64,000 nt of DNA from Anoplopoma fimbria (GCF_027596085.1 NC_072470.1:1692848-1756847), one strand, 5' to 3'; positions 13,301 to 24,228 are shown, counted from the first letter of the stretch. The notes: generated by a model from the sequence alone, not told the origin. Numbers and translations: made by a program.

Positions 13301-16300
13301 TGAGCTTCATAATGCTCATGCATGTGGTCGAGTACATCAACCTCTGAAAGAGAACACTTTCTCCTGTCTGCTGTCCTCCTCCCTCCTCCCCCGTTAGCTC
13401 TGCTTAATTGACCTTAGTGGGTTTAAGAGCCTGCAGCCGTGATGTCAGGAATCTAGCCCTGAATAGCAGGAGGGATTACGCAAAACAAAGCCATAGCGAG
13501 CGGTAGACAGAAACCTGGCTTATTGCTCACGCAAACGCACTGGGAGGGAGAAGAGAGAGACGCAGGTTGGAACTCCTTCAGGAGAGCTGCTGGAGTTTCC
13601 TTGAGCAAGACGATGAGCTTTCACAAAGAAACAGCCCTGACCATGACAGTCACTTTCCTTCACTGACAAAGTTATTCCTTCAAAAAGACCCTTAAACCCT
13701 CGCTGCACTCTTAATACACAAGACGTTTTTTAGACATGCATATTGTATGTAAGAGAGAAATACTTTTTTAGATGCTTTAAGAAAGTTTCAAGCTTCTGCA
13801 GGTTGACTTTCACAGCAGACAGCGTGAAAACAAATTGCTGCTGAAATGTCTGTTGATCCACCGCCTCTTTGTTTCAGCATTGAGCTATGCGTGTGGACCC
13901 TGCAGTGCCTTGCTCATGGTGGACCCTGCCCCAGTGTTCCCAGCAGGCTCGAGGGATTTTCACTGCCACTAAACCACGGCGTGTTTTTCTCCATCTGCAG
14001 CTAATTGTCTTAGTGGAAGAAGCCGGTCTGGAGCTACCAACCCTGACTAAGCAAGTCCCCCCTTCTGCTCCGGGAGGATTAAGGCCCTTTTCCCCACGAC
14101 CCCGAGGCTCTCTTAAGGCGGATTACAGGAGTAAATGGTGGCTTCTGATCACCGAGGGACTCTGAGGTGGCACGCCATACTGCCAGCAGCACCAACACGC
14201 CTGACGACGCCACAAACCTCAAATATAGATTTGACTGGGAAAGTGCAAATCATCCATCGGGTTCACATAAGCCGCCGTCCTCTGACGTGACATTATAACC
14301 ACAAAGCTGTCACGGTATTTGTTTCTATGACTTCAGTCTTACCAGGAAGCCGGAGGAGTTGTCCAACAAACAGCGGAAGCGGCAGACGAAGCCTCGCTCC
14401 AGGAAGGAGGAGTTCTCCGGGGGGAGCTGCTCGGGGTCGTAGCTCACCAGGCAGGAAGAGCTCGACTCCGACTCGCCATCTGGGGTCAAATAATAACGTT
14501 TAATTATCTCTTATGGCCGCCGTTCCATCTGTCATGCAGTGGCGGGGTGTTGTGTTACTCACCTGTTGAGGGATCTGTAGGGGGGGCGGGTCCGGCTGGG
14601 GGGTTGAGGGCCCAGTGCAGGTTGCTCCTGAACTCCTGCTGGTCTTCAGTGTGGATCAGCTCAAACACACTCTGGTGCATCACGTCGGTCTGAGCGGGAA
14701 ACACAACGTCAAACTTTGAATACCGAGGGGTGCGTTTGATTCCGGGCGGCTGTGGCGTAGTGGAGAGCAAGGTAGTTCTCCAATCAGAGGGTCGGTGGTT
14801 CGATACCCAGCCTCGGCAGTCGATGTGTCCTTGGGCAAGACACTTAACCCCAAGTTGCTCCTGAAGGCCATCGGTGTGGACTGGATGATGAATGTTAGTT
14901 AGAGTCTGATGGTGGCACCTTGATGGTAGCCTGTCATCAGTGTGTGAATGGGTGAATGATATGTAACATACTACTGACTGTAAGTCGCTTTGGAGAAAAG
15001 CGTCTGCTAAATGACTGTAATGTAATGTAATGTAATTCCGTTTGATTCCGTTTGATTCCGTTTGCCTTGAAGTGGAGCCAAAATAAATCAAGTGTCGCTG
15101 CACATTTGATTCAAATAGTTGAACCGGAGCCAAAGACCCGCTGTGACCCTGATATCTGTGGTCCAGACCCGGCGTGACCTGGTTGAGGACCAGAGTGGAA
15201 CCAGAGTTTATTCGGGCTGGTTACTGGCTCTAGAAGCGGTGGTTGTGCTCAGCTAGTAAGCATCACAGCAGGAAGAGCAGCTCGCTAACTTTGATTGTTT
15301 GTTGTCTGACTACCTGAAGGTTTCTCGTTCTTTCCTTTGTGGCTGGTTGTTCTTTAAGGTGTTAAAACGCGATTCCACACTCAGACTCGAGCAGAGACGG
15401 CAGCTTCAGCTCAGATTTGGGTTTTCTGGGTAAATGCACGGTGTCGCGCCTCAGGTGGACGGGGAACGAGGTGTGATGTTTACACCTTTCTGTGTCTGCG
15501 TTTATGGTCTGTTTGTGTTTGTACATGTGACACTCTGGATAGTTTGATAACCACATTCTCTAAAAGTGAGATTAGACCTGAAGGCAGCGGACGCTTTGTT
15601 GTGAAGCCGGCTGGATTAAAGCTCTCGCTCCATATGTGTGTTTGTTTCAATCCCTCGGGGCACTTGGGACGATGCGTTCACTTGCTGTCTGTTTTGGGGT
15701 CATTTCCTGTTGATCTCTTGCTGGTGTCAGTGCCATTTTTCTCACTTGGATAAAAACAGCCAAATTAAACACATCGGATGATGCCAAAGAGTCAAGAAGA
15801 ATAAGTGGGTTAAGAATATGACTTATTGTTTCAGAAATGTGCTTTTACCTGATGGAAGCCGAGGTAATCCTGGATGGTGTGAGAGCAGAAGAAGACGACT
15901 CCTTCAGCCGTCACCACCAGGACGAAGCCATTCAGGGCCTGCAGAGAGGGAACGGAGGTTCGTTTCATGTTTATGACGAATATAATCCTTTTAAATATGT
16001 GTTTTAACCCTCGTGTTCAAGACAGAACTCATTTTGTTGACAGCATTAAGTTTAAACTTTCCTTTGCTACAACCACCTTATAGTGGTGCTAAGAAAAGGT
16101 CAGGAGGTCAACAAGAAACCTCCTCCTCTAGTTAACATGAACATGCAGAGAAAATATCAGATTCCAGTGAGAACAAAGGTTTAAAACGAAGAAGAAAAGA
16201 GACGAAAACAGGAAGAGAAAACTAAAAAACAAAACAGGGATGAGAGTTCTCCTCCAGGCAGAAAGAGAGGAAGAGGAGGAGGAGGAGAAGAAGAGGAGGA

Positions 16301-17156
16301 GGAGGTCAGACTCAGTGCTGGATGACTAACACCTCCATCACCCCTCCTCCTCCAGCCTCGGGGCTCGCTGAGGAGGTGATGACACCGTGTCCCGACACCA
16401 CAAAGAGTCACAACGCCATGCTGCCTGCATCCGCCTCCACCTCACTGATGAGGAAGAAGATGAAGATGATGATGACCTCCGTAGGAATCTAGCCAAACAC
16501 TCGGATGGCTTTATAAGGTTTATATCGCTGCTGTTGGGTCAAAACTTTACATTCCCTTTTGAAGCCTCGTTGAAAATCCATTACATGACGTCAAAGATTC
16601 ATTAGCATCAGACTGGAAACAAGACGGCTTCTCTTAGCCGCTGAATAATTGACATTCAGGTAGGAGGGTCTTCCTCCATAGTGGGAACATGTGACTAGAA
16701 CACATTAGCACTCTGGCCCAGGTCTGATTACATCACTGTGCTAAATGACTACATACTGTTTTATCGGACGTCTCTTTGAGTTCTGGGACCTTATGAGGGA
16801 CATTTTTCACTTTTTTCCGTCAATCTACATAAAAGTCGTAGAGAGATAATCAATAATATAAAGAATAAAAACATAATATTATAAGCATATTTTATCAGTC
16901 ACAAATGAATTCCTCTAAAACCTAGAAATGTTAAACAGAACATTTTATTATTCTATGATCAGATTAGTTTGGTCTGAGATTTAAGCTTAAAACACACACA
17001 CACACACTACACACACTACACACACACACACACACATACAGTACGCAGCCACTGAGTATAAATATTTACTGTAGATTCATCTGTTTGTTGTCTCTGTCAC
17101 ATGACCACACACAGGAAGTGCGTCCACCACAGAAGAAGCTTTCTGACCCAGTTCAC

Positions 17157-17249
<93 letters not shown>

Positions 17250-20200
17250 CTGAGCGGTCTACGAGTGGACGACAGGAAAACATGACGGGTGTTACAGATC
17301 TGGAGATATACCGTCAAACATCCCAGAATACTGTCAATGCTTTTAGTTGATCCCCCCCCACTCTTCAATAATAGAGGAGTTCACCGGCTCTGTATAATTC
17401 ATACACAGTCGGCGTCCGTAATGGAACAGAAGGAAGCTGCTGATCCTTCTTCTCTGCTGCTGTGACCCATTTACTCCTCTAGGATCAATACCGGTATCAA
17501 TAAAGTGATGTAGGGCAGAGACACCAGTCTGCTTACTGACTGTTTATGTCCACACCATCGGGGTGGACTTTTAACTGCACTTATTTCCCTTTAGTCGTCT
17601 TTTTCTGGACCTTTAAGCCTCTTTAAACATGCAACCAGTGATTGTTTTTTTCTTGGCCGCAGAAACAAGAACATTGATGAATCATTTTCTAAGTTAGGAC
17701 ACCAGTTATTAAAGCAACCACTTATTGCTTTAATTTCCAACCAGCAGTTGCAGAATGCTTCAGTATGTGTCGTCGTGTACGATGGCTTTTTACAGCTGCT
17801 TCTCTGAAAACAGGCTGTAAGATAAGATAAGATAATCCTTTATTAGTGAACCAGAACAGAAAAGCTGAAACTCACTGTGACGCTGTGTAAAGCTGAGAAT
17901 AAATACACATGCACACCAAAAACCCTGTCATTATTTAGGCTTTTGATAGTACTATTATGATGGGATGGAAGTGGAAACAACTCAAACTCATCTCTCTCTC
18001 CAAAAAGCAGATGTAAGTCCAAGAAAACAAGCCACTTCTCCTCCTGTCCTGCTGTGCAGAGCAGCCTCTCCTCCATCAGAAACTGTCAGCTGACCTCAAA
18101 CAGCCAATTGTTGTTGTTGTTGTTGTGCAAACTCTCCATGAGATGCACAGAAAAAGAATAACTCAGAGCCAGGAGGGTAACTCAGAGCCAGGAGGGTCGT
18201 CGGTTACATATAACTGACCCAGATATAAACAGAACAAACACAGGCTGCATCCAGATGTTTCTAAAGACATCTGTTTGGTTGAGCCTCACACCAGATGATG
18301 GGAGTCTGAACCCGACAGCGGCCTCACCAACCTGCAGCAGCAGCTCCCCCTCAGGTACGTGTCCGTCCACAGACGCTCTGCTGCCATCACTGTGGTCGCT
18401 GCTCTTCTTCACGCCGTTGGTCAGCTGGTTCTTCAGCGTCACTGCAGAGAGAAGGACACAGAGGACGAGTTAGCGATGGACATCTATCCCGTTAACGTTC
18501 ACGGATTCATTTTGGACTGTCGGTCAAACAGAACGTCAGGTGTATCTGTCATAACATGTAGAGCCAGACTGATAAATATTAGTTTTTCATATACTGGATA
18601 TCAAGGTGACATATTAGGGCTTTGTAGGTAAAAAGCTAAAAGTTAAAAGCTGGAAAGTAGGAAAAATATTTTCTGTTTCACCTCATTAGAAAGAGAATAA
18701 ACAGATAAAAACATCGGCTTTTCAAAGTGTATGAACAGTTCTTGTGACTAGAACATTTCCCGTACAGTCAGGCAGACAAAACGTCTCACACAGGGGCTTC
18801 TCTGTGACCTCTGACCCCTGAGACAAAAACTTGGAGGCCGGCCCGGTGCCTTTGACTCTGGGTGAGGAGGAACTGTGTTTTTCGGTCTGAAGAAAACAAA
18901 GAGCTTCTCTGATTCAGCGGCGGAGACGCTAATGGAACAGGAAGTCTCTGAGCGCCGAGGACAATACAGACACCAAAGGTTCAACATCTCACAGGGCTTC
19001 TTCTGATCGCGACCCAAATTCCTCCCCGGGATCAATAAAGCTCCATCGTATCTGTTTATTATCATTAATGGAGACTTTGTGTCCAGCAGCCTCGGGGGGG
19101 GGGGGGAGGAACACAATAATCCACCACAGACCTCCACATGGATCCAGAACCACGTCAGACTACAGTTACTATTATTAGAATCAATGGACACATTATCAGC
19201 TTTTTTTACATTTCTGAAGCACATATATATATATATGTGTGTTTTTTCAATACTTTATTTCTGTAGCCTACAACTGTCTTGCCTTTATATAAGTGTGTAT
19301 TCAGATGCATATGAATGATTTACCAGTTTATACAGCTACATGGTGGTAATTTTATTGATATATCTTTTTAAATAAAACTGCCAATTGACTCAAATATCAA
19401 TTTTGATCAAATATCTCTGCAAGAAAAACTGAATTAAAATGAACCACATGGCTGCCTGAGGGGAACAGAATCAGTCTGAAAGCGTTTTGGTATGTTAAGG
19501 TAAAGTAAATAATGCATACTTCATATTTAATGCACTAAAACATAAGTAAACACCAGTCTGTTCCTTCACAGATGTTATGGTTTAATGTCTCAGACATGAA
19601 AGTGTTTCAGTTTGTGACTTTATCTCAGAAAATGTCTCCTGGTATAAAATAAATTCCTCAGTAAGCTGCGTCCAAACCGACGGAGCTCAGTGAAGTGTCG
19701 GCTCACAAGGCCAAGACAGGGAGCAGCAAAGCATGTCGACCATCAATAATTAACAGATAGAAGGGTGGAGGGGGTTTGCGCCCTGACGTCATGAACAAAA
19801 GCCAGCGGCAAGAAAAAACACCCCGAGGCGACGGGGAGGAGGAGGGGATGTCTGTTGGCACAACGGAGGGCGACGAGGACACCAACAGCCAATCAAAACA
19901 TCACAACAGACGCTTCTCAGTCCTCTAGGAAGGCACAGAGGAGACGGAAAGGAGGATCCATACATCAAACAGTGAGAAAGGGGATAACTGCTGCTTAAAA
20001 TGGTTTAATATAAATCCTTATCTCACATTTACATCACAACGCAGCACATTCTCACATTTAAGAAGCGCTTTTATTTATTATATTCCATCTGAAGACAGAG
20101 TGCTGTTATACCTCTTTCCCTCTGAGCTTCATTGAACCAGATAAAGGGCTCACATATCTGCAGCTGAGGCTGAATGAAGGAGAGCCTGCAGCGTTGTTTC

Positions 20201-23200
20201 TAACACCGACCCTTTGCAGACATTCATCAACCTGCAGCCGATCCCACAAACAGTGACCCGTCTAATGCAGCTACTCATCGCCGGGGCCGAAATGAATTTT
20301 TCAAAAGGTTCTTATGAGTGAAGCGGGACGCTGACGGGAGGAGAGCATCCCCCGAACGACGACAGCGACAACAGAGATGTGAAACCACAATGTGTTTGTG
20401 GGTGTTGGGTTTAAAGAGGATTAAATATTCATGAAGAATACGGAACACTTTATTTCACTATTTGAATTATCATCTATTCAAACATAATATAATACCTGCA
20501 TTTATTGTAGAATTGATCGTATTTTTAAGGTAAAAGAAACGCTGTGAATACACGAATATTTCCCTTATGAATGAAGTTTTTGTTTGAAGTTTATCTGGAG
20601 CAGCAGAGGAGAACTGATTGTTGTTTCTTCCTCATAGGATCTGAACCGTAGAGAGCATCGTTTTTTTACCAGGTGTCCTCAACGCAGCATGAAGTCTTCA
20701 AAGACCTCCACATAAATACATTTGGCATTTTCTTTTCCTGCATTTGCTGCTTCATGAGGTGGAAAAGAGGCTGATACAGAAATTTAAATTCTAATCTACT
20801 CAAAAATCTAAACTTTTCTTTGTTATTTAGAAATGTTTTTTATTGTGTAACCTCACCTTAAACCAACATATTTCTTCCTACTCATAAGCAGGTTAAACAC
20901 TCTAAGAAAAGATAAAAAGGTGTTTCTCTGAGGTTGGAGAGTTAAAAGTTAAGAAGTGGGCGCCTCCGTCCCCCCTTTCCCTCTTCAAAAGGTCTGTAAA
21001 GCGGTGGTGAGTGGATTATCCCGCCATGTTTCTATTCTCCGAGGCTTTCATCTCCTCCTCCCACCTCCTCGCTGCCGTCTCTTCAGACCTACATTACTGT
21101 GTGACTGAGACTTTGGGACAAGGGTCGCCTCGTGGCCACGGGCGAGAGGGTCTGACCTACAATACGCTGAGGCTGAACCAAGACATTACAGTGGGGGGGT
21201 CGTCCAGAGTTCATGGACTCACACAGAGACGGGGCTGCTGGCCTGTTACTGCAGGGTCAGCGTGTTACTGCCCAGGAGGCTTTAGGCAGAGAGCTCCAGG
21301 TTAAAGCCTGTTGGAGTCGTTCATAGGCTGCCGATTAGCTTTTTAAAATATGACAACTGTTGGGAGCAAAATGACAAGATATCACTGAAAACAAGAGGTT
21401 TCTGCACACGTGATTAGGTTTCTCTCACTAGACCTTCAAAAGGTAATCATGCAAGCACACATGGGAAATTAATTCAAACCTTTAGTTCACACAGGCAGCT
21501 TTGCAAATACTAAATATTACAAACACGAAGAAAAATAGACAATAGTTGGAGGCAGCAGCATCTCAGACCTCTGGCAGTTCAAACTGGAATTTTATACGTG
21601 TAAATAAAACAATTTATTGGAGACGTAAATGATCAGATTTAGCTGGAGCGTTCAGATGCACAACACATTTTTGTTAGCTAAATATTGGAGCACAATTTAT
21701 GGCCACATTGTGAGGTTTAAGAAACATCTCAAACATATGAAATGTGGAAGTAAAAAAGACCTCGTAGGATCGAGATATTCCACTAGTTCAGTGTGTTTAA
21801 GGACTTCTGAAAGCTGTTTGTTGTTTACACATCCCAAAAATCCATCTGCTATGCCTCTAAGCCTCCTCGGCAAAGCCATTACTCCTCTTCTTAAACCAAG
21901 ACTAGACAGTCCAGACGCAAAGGTCACGACCTCTAAACCTCTTGAACAGAATGACATACACATAGCGGTTTGGCTTCCCTACATTAAATATATTCTTCAG
22001 GCTCATTTTGGCTGAATTTTTAACAGCAAGCAGCTACTGAGAGGCTGTGTGAAGATATGCTGATATACTTTGAGGGAAAGGATTTGTTTTCTTGTTTGGA
22101 AAATCCCAAAAGAACACATTTTTTTTCTTGGGGAGAAAATAGTTCTGCGATGCATTAAGGAGCTTTATTTCTCTCCCCAGAGATTAAACGTTTAGCTCAA
22201 GACTGTGAAGTTGTTTGAGTTACTTTTTTTAGATGAACAAACTTAATTTGCAGTCTCAAATATGATGAAGACAAGAGGGACTATATTGACATTATTGTTG
22301 ATTCCTATTTTAACACTTAAGTTCCTGTTTACCCACATCTGGAAACGGATGTCACATCTGGAAACGGATTGCATCACTTTACAGTGGTGTGAAACGCTCC
22401 CTGACCTTCTTTCTCTTTACTTGTTACCTTCCACCAGCGTCTGTTCCTGCATGTCTTCTGCCTCTGTGTCCGTGGGTCGTGTGCGAGGTGTGAAAAGCTA
22501 TTTCAGTATTTCAGGAGGCGAGGAGGGAAAAGGGCAGAGCAGCTGTTTCCAGACGCAGACTGACATTCACCAGCTTCACTTTCTGTCTCAATTTCAGGAT
22601 TGGTCCTCGTCAACACTTTTAAACCCTGCTGATGCTGTCAAGTCGTTTAGTACCCTAATAAGCTGCTGGGGGTTCATTTGTTATATTTCCTCAGTTAGAC
22701 CATCATAAGGTTTAAATCTTCAGCTACCCCATCCCCCGCCTGCTTCACCTGTGTGGTGTATGTCACTATGATCTGGTGTTTCCTACCTGAGAAGAAGCTC
22801 TTGGTGCGGAGGAAGCTGACGCTGAGCCTCAGGATGGACAGCTTGTCCAGGCTGGAGATGACGTCTTCGGGGAAGGGCAGCATGCTGGCGAGGCGGTCCA
22901 GCTCCGAGTTCAGGCGGTCGCGGTGGCGTTTGGACGGGTTGGACTTGGAGCCTTCGGCTGGGGTCGGCTTGACTCTGAAGAGAACCGTGATGTTCAACAT
23001 TTTTATCGGTATCAAGTGAAATATGATCACGATGTAAGTGACTGATGATATATTGTCATTAAAAATAGATCTGTACAGTCCAGATCCCAACGTTTCCATG
23101 GAAAACAAAACCAGAATATTTCCATTTGATGACTTAATGCAGCAATAAAACAATTACAGTATATTGCAATTTTTTCACAAATAATGATCTGGTATTTCCA

Positions 23201-23302
23201 CTGAAATTGGATCATTCACATATTTATGACTTTCATGTTCCTTGTGTTTTAGTATGGTGCTAACTATAGCCTGATTAGCATTATTGTCCAATATTTTATA
23301 AT

Positions 23303-23370
<68 letters not shown>

Positions 23371-23677
23371 GGTGTGGCAAAGCATGTTTTTTTATGAGTT
23401 TATATTTATTAAAAAGACCATAATATTATTATTAAACTGTTTCAATATTCTCAAAAATCCATATTGGTATCAACTATAAGAAATACTATAATAATAATAA
23501 TAAAAAAAAACGCTATTTTCCTTTCAATAATTAAAAATATAGATGATTATCAATTAATTTGTCTTAATAAGTGTAATAATATATGAGACAGAATATAAAA
23601 CACGTCATTAAATAAGGTTATAAACCTTAAACTTACCCTTTCTGCGCCGGCTTTCTTCTCTTCCGTGCAGTGTACAT
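7156..23677 (-). CDS. ahr1: Aryl hydrocarbon receptor 1 (AHR1), complete, 11 coding exons
   Basis: Ligand-activated bHLH-PAS transcription factor. In this family the receptor waits in the cytoplasm with HSP90, moves to the nucleus on binding planar aromatic ligands, pairs with ARNT and activates genes such as cyp1a. The joined exons are 23637-23677, 22787-22974, 18332-18441, 15849-15938, 14563-14689, 14343-14479, 12870-13075, 12683-12792, 10606-10747, 9216-10527 and 7156-7302, in total 2,610 nt or 869 residues plus stop, in frame throughout with GT-AG borders. Residues 5-9 (RKRRK) and the KRHRDR basic region resemble the AHR nuclear localisation signal. bHLH is at about 23-76, PAS-A about 107-177, PAS-B about 258-365, and the rest is an acidic then Gln-rich activation region. 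AHR1 rather than AHR2 is called from [16 protein letters not shown] after PAS-B and the Gln-rich C-terminus. It lies just downstream of AHR2 in the same orientation. The a/b copy cannot be assigned from sequence alone. Confidence 0.95.
7303..9215 (-). other. ahr1: AHR1 intron 10
   Basis: 1.9 kb between the exon 10 donor and the exon 11 acceptor. No other exon, RNA gene or mobile element was recognised. A polypyrimidine C run is at about 7722-7733. Confidence 0.7.
9216..10527 (-). CDS. ahr1: AHR1 exon 10 (transactivation domain)
   Basis: The large 1,312-bp exon, 437 full codons. It begins [11 protein letters not shown] and [18 protein letters not shown], then an acidic stretch ([48 protein letters not shown]), then a Pro/Gln-rich tail ([26 protein letters not shown]). 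It ends at HGK with a GTAAGAG donor, so the open frame that continues to 9195 is intron read-through. The acidic and Gln-rich subdomains match the AHR1 activation region. Confidence 0.95.
10606..10747 (-). CDS. ahr1: AHR1 exon 9 (PAS-B C-terminal half)
   Basis: Encodes [39 protein letters not shown] and IIATQRPL. Ala at about residue 378 is equivalent to mouse Ala375, the residue tied to high dioxin affinity (human has Val). It is 142 bp, identical in size in AHR2, with donor GT|GTGAGT. Confidence 0.96.
10748..12682 (-). other. ahr1: AHR1 intron 8
   Basis: 1.9 kb with a short CA tract (10867-10883) and an imperfect palindrome of 11-bp arms around 12,045-12,068 (tgtatgcatga and its complement, 2-bp spacer). 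A + strand ATG with a splice-donor-like end at 12,120-12,160 is discussed in findings. No supported gene. Confidence 0.65.
12683..12792 (-). CDS. ahr1: AHR1 exon 8 (PAS-B)
   Basis: Encodes [33 protein letters not shown] and NHVR. It keeps LYCAE (residues about 328-332), matching the LXCXE motif linked to retinoblastoma protein binding in mammalian AHR. It is 110 bp, acceptor TTTCAG, donor A|GTGAGT. Confidence 0.96.
12870..13075 (-). CDS. ahr1: AHR1 exon 7 (PAS-B, ligand-binding domain start)
   Basis: Encodes [14 protein letters not shown], a Ser/Glu-containing linker, then [20 protein letters not shown] and [21 protein letters not shown] forms the ligand pocket and part of the HSP90 contact surface. 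It is 206 bp, acceptor CTCAG, donor AA|GTGCGT. Confidence 0.96.
13076..14342 (-). other. ahr1: AHR1 intron 6
   Basis: 1.27 kb. The 13,890-14,170 part is fairly GC-rich and open on the + strand for 92 codons, but shows no domain or splice context, so I treat it as intronic. Confidence 0.65.
14343..14479 (-). CDS. ahr1: AHR1 exon 6 (end of PAS-A, inter-PAS linker)
   Basis: Encodes [20 protein letters not shown] then [20 protein letters not shown] and SSGFL. The [10 protein letters not shown] and [14 protein letters not shown] blocks are AHR hallmarks. It is 137 bp, with donor CTG|GTAAGA. Confidence 0.97.
14563..14689 (-). CDS. ahr1: AHR1 exon 5 (PAS-A)
   Basis: Encodes [20 protein letters not shown] and then [17 protein letters not shown], characteristic AHR PAS-A sequence. 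It is 127 bp in both paralogues, with acceptor GCTCAG and donor AG|GTGAGT. A SINE lies only about 45-55 bp beyond the acceptor in the intron. Confidence 0.97.
14745..15036 (+). mobile_element. tRNA-derived SINE with target-site duplication (AHR1 intron 4)
   Basis: The head carries RNA polymerase III-type promoter boxes: an A-box-like tggcgtagtgg and a B-box ggttcgatacc. The body runs through tgtccttgggcaagacactt. The tail carries gtcgctttggagaaaagcgt, as in L2-type-tailed fish SINEs, and ends in a (tgtaa)n repeat. A 12-bp flank, cgtttgattccg, occurs at 14733-14744 and again at 15039-15050, consistent with a target-site duplication. The 3' copy has expanded to further tandem tttgattccg units up to 15060. 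Confidence 0.88.
15849..15938 (-). CDS. ahr1: AHR1 exon 4 (PAS-A)
   Basis: Encodes [17 protein letters not shown] then [13 protein letters not shown], the most conserved PAS-A strand and helix segment. The exon is exactly 90 bp in both paralogues, with a CTGCAG acceptor and a CAG|GTAAAA donor. Confidence 0.97.
17159..17248. repeat. (CA)n microsatellite, ~90 bp
   Basis: Pure CA repeat in AHR1 intron 3. Confidence 0.98.
17818..17860 (+). repeat. Dispersed repeat fragment (GATAA-rich, agataatcctttatta)
   Basis: Shares agataagataatcctttatt with 61,034-61,080. I recall this as a widespread teleost element end, but the family is unassigned here. Confidence 0.45.
18332..18441 (-). CDS. ahr1: AHR1 exon 3 (linker into PAS-A)
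   Basis: Encodes (V)[17 protein letters not shown] through VPEGELLLQ, the variable linker ending in the conserved GE-LLLQ that leads into PAS-A. The acceptor is CTGCAG at 18442-18447 and the donor is CAG|GTTGGT, a weaker donor but frame-consistent. It is 110 bp, against 185 bp in the AHR2 paralogue. Confidence 0.93.
18442..22786 (-). other. ahr1: AHR1 intron 2
   Basis: 4.3 kb. No exon was recognised. A 128-codon + strand open frame at 21,629-22,015 has no domain I can name. A poly-G run is at 19,095-19,107 and short TA repeats at 19,223-19,236. Confidence 0.65.
22787..22974 (-). CDS. ahr1: AHR1 exon 2 (bHLH DNA-binding and dimerisation domain)
   Basis: Encodes VKPTPAEG followed by the basic region SKRHRDRLN, helix 1 ([14 protein letters not shown]) and helix 2 ([20 protein letters not shown]). 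The basic region contacts the GCGTG core of xenobiotic response elements with ARNT. The [14 protein letters not shown] stretch corresponds to the nuclear export signal described in mammalian AHR. The acceptor is CTTCAG and the donor G|GTAGG. Length is 188 bp. Confidence 0.96.
22975..23636 (-). other. ahr1: AHR1 intron 1 with (AT)n tract
   Basis: 0.66 kb of very AT-rich sequence between the start-codon exon and the bHLH exon. It contains a pure (AT)n microsatellite at 23307-23366. Confidence 0.85.
23307..23366. repeat. (AT)n microsatellite, 60 bp
   Basis: Self-complementary AT repeat inside AHR1 intron 1. Confidence 0.98.
23637..23677 (-). CDS. ahr1: AHR1 exon 1 (start codon, N-terminal NLS)
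   Basis: The start codon (+ strand cat at 23675-23677) opens [13 protein letters not shown], the typical short AHR first coding exon with the basic RKRRK cluster. It ends in two bases of a split Gly codon at a strong GTAAGT donor (23631-23636). Joining to exon 2 gives KGVKP, matching the family's K-x-VKP junction. Confidence 0.92.
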
Positions 23678-23717
23678 GCTGCTGGTTTATTCTAACCATC
23701 GGAGGTGATAATAAACC

Positions 23718-23747
23718 GGAGGAGGAGGAGGAGGAGGAGGAGGAGGA
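23718..23747. repeat. (GGA)10 trinucleotide run
   Basis: Perfect GGA repeat on the + strand, so (TCC)10 in the AHR1 sense direction, ending about 40 bp before the start codon. Probably in the 5' UTR or core promoter. Confidence 0.97.
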
Positions 23748-23837
23748 CTGTCGCTCCGCTGGAAAAACCTCCTTTTTAACTTCACATCCTGAAGAAGACT
23801 TTATCTAATAAATGTCCAAATGAAACCAGGAGAAGGT

Positions 23838-24165
23838 TGATTCCTCTCCTCTCTCCTCCTCTCTCCTCTCCTCTCTCCTCTCTCCTCCGGAGCGCTCTGC
23901 TGCTCTCTCTCCTCTCCTCCTCTCTCCTCTCCTCCTCTCTCCTCTCTCCTCCGGAGCGCTCTGCTGCTCTGCTGCTCTCTCTCCTCTCCTCCTCTCTCCT
24001 CTCCTCTCCTCCTCTCTCCTCTCCTCCGGAGCGCTCTGCTGCTCTCTCTCCTCTCCTCCTCTCTCCTCTCCTCCTCTCTCCTCTCTCCTCCGGAGCGCTC
24101 TGCTGCTCTCTCTCCTCTCCTCCTCTCTCCTCTCTCCTCCGGAGCGCTCTGCTGCTCTCTCTCCC
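23838..24165. repeat. CT-rich minisatellite, five modules, upstream of AHR1
   Basis: Blocks of tctcctc are punctuated by five copies of tccggagcgctctgctgctc starting at 23886, 23950, 24025, 24089 and 24138 (spacings 64, 75, 64 and 49 bp). Each copy holds the palindromes TCCGGA and GAGCGCTC. On the AHR1 strand it is a purine-rich GA array about 160-490 bp before the start codon, likely in the promoter or 5' UTR. Confidence 0.95.
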
Positions 24166-24195
24166 GGACCAGAGTGCGCTTCACAGTCATTGATT

Positions 24196-24203
24196 TGACG
24201 TCA
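24196..24203. promoter_or_regulatory. Perfect CRE (TGACGTCA)
   Basis: Exact palindromic cAMP response element, the CREB/ATF site, about 520 bp upstream of the AHR1 start codon and 13 bp from the DR1 element. Function is inferred from motif and position only. Confidence 0.55.
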
Positions 24204-24215
24204 GGAGCGCGCAGC

Positions 24216-24228
24216 GGGTCAAAGGTCA
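24216..24228 (+). promoter_or_regulatory. Perfect DR1 nuclear-receptor element (GGGTCAAAGGTCA)
   Basis: Two RGGTCA half-sites spaced by one A, the consensus for PPAR-RXR, HNF4 and RXR homodimers. It lies in the short interval between AHR2 and AHR1, about 540 bp before the AHR1 start codon. Confidence 0.55.

Larger units (their letters stand above)
15939..18331 (-). other. ahr1: AHR1 intron 3
   Basis: 2.4 kb. It holds a GA-rich stretch (16,190-16,310), CA tracts at 16,991-17,035 and 17,159-17,248, and a short fragment beginning agataagataatcctttatt near 17,822. No exon was recognised. Confidence 0.7.

Noticed and set aside
14555..15133. 192-codon frame joining AHR1 exon 5 to upstream sequence
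   Set aside because: Only 14563-14689 is exon; the rest is read-through into the intron and SINE.
22695..22786. Continuation of the AHR1 bHLH frame beyond the exon 2 donor
   Set aside because: The G|GTAGG donor at 22786 joins in frame with exon 3; the extension has no family similarity.
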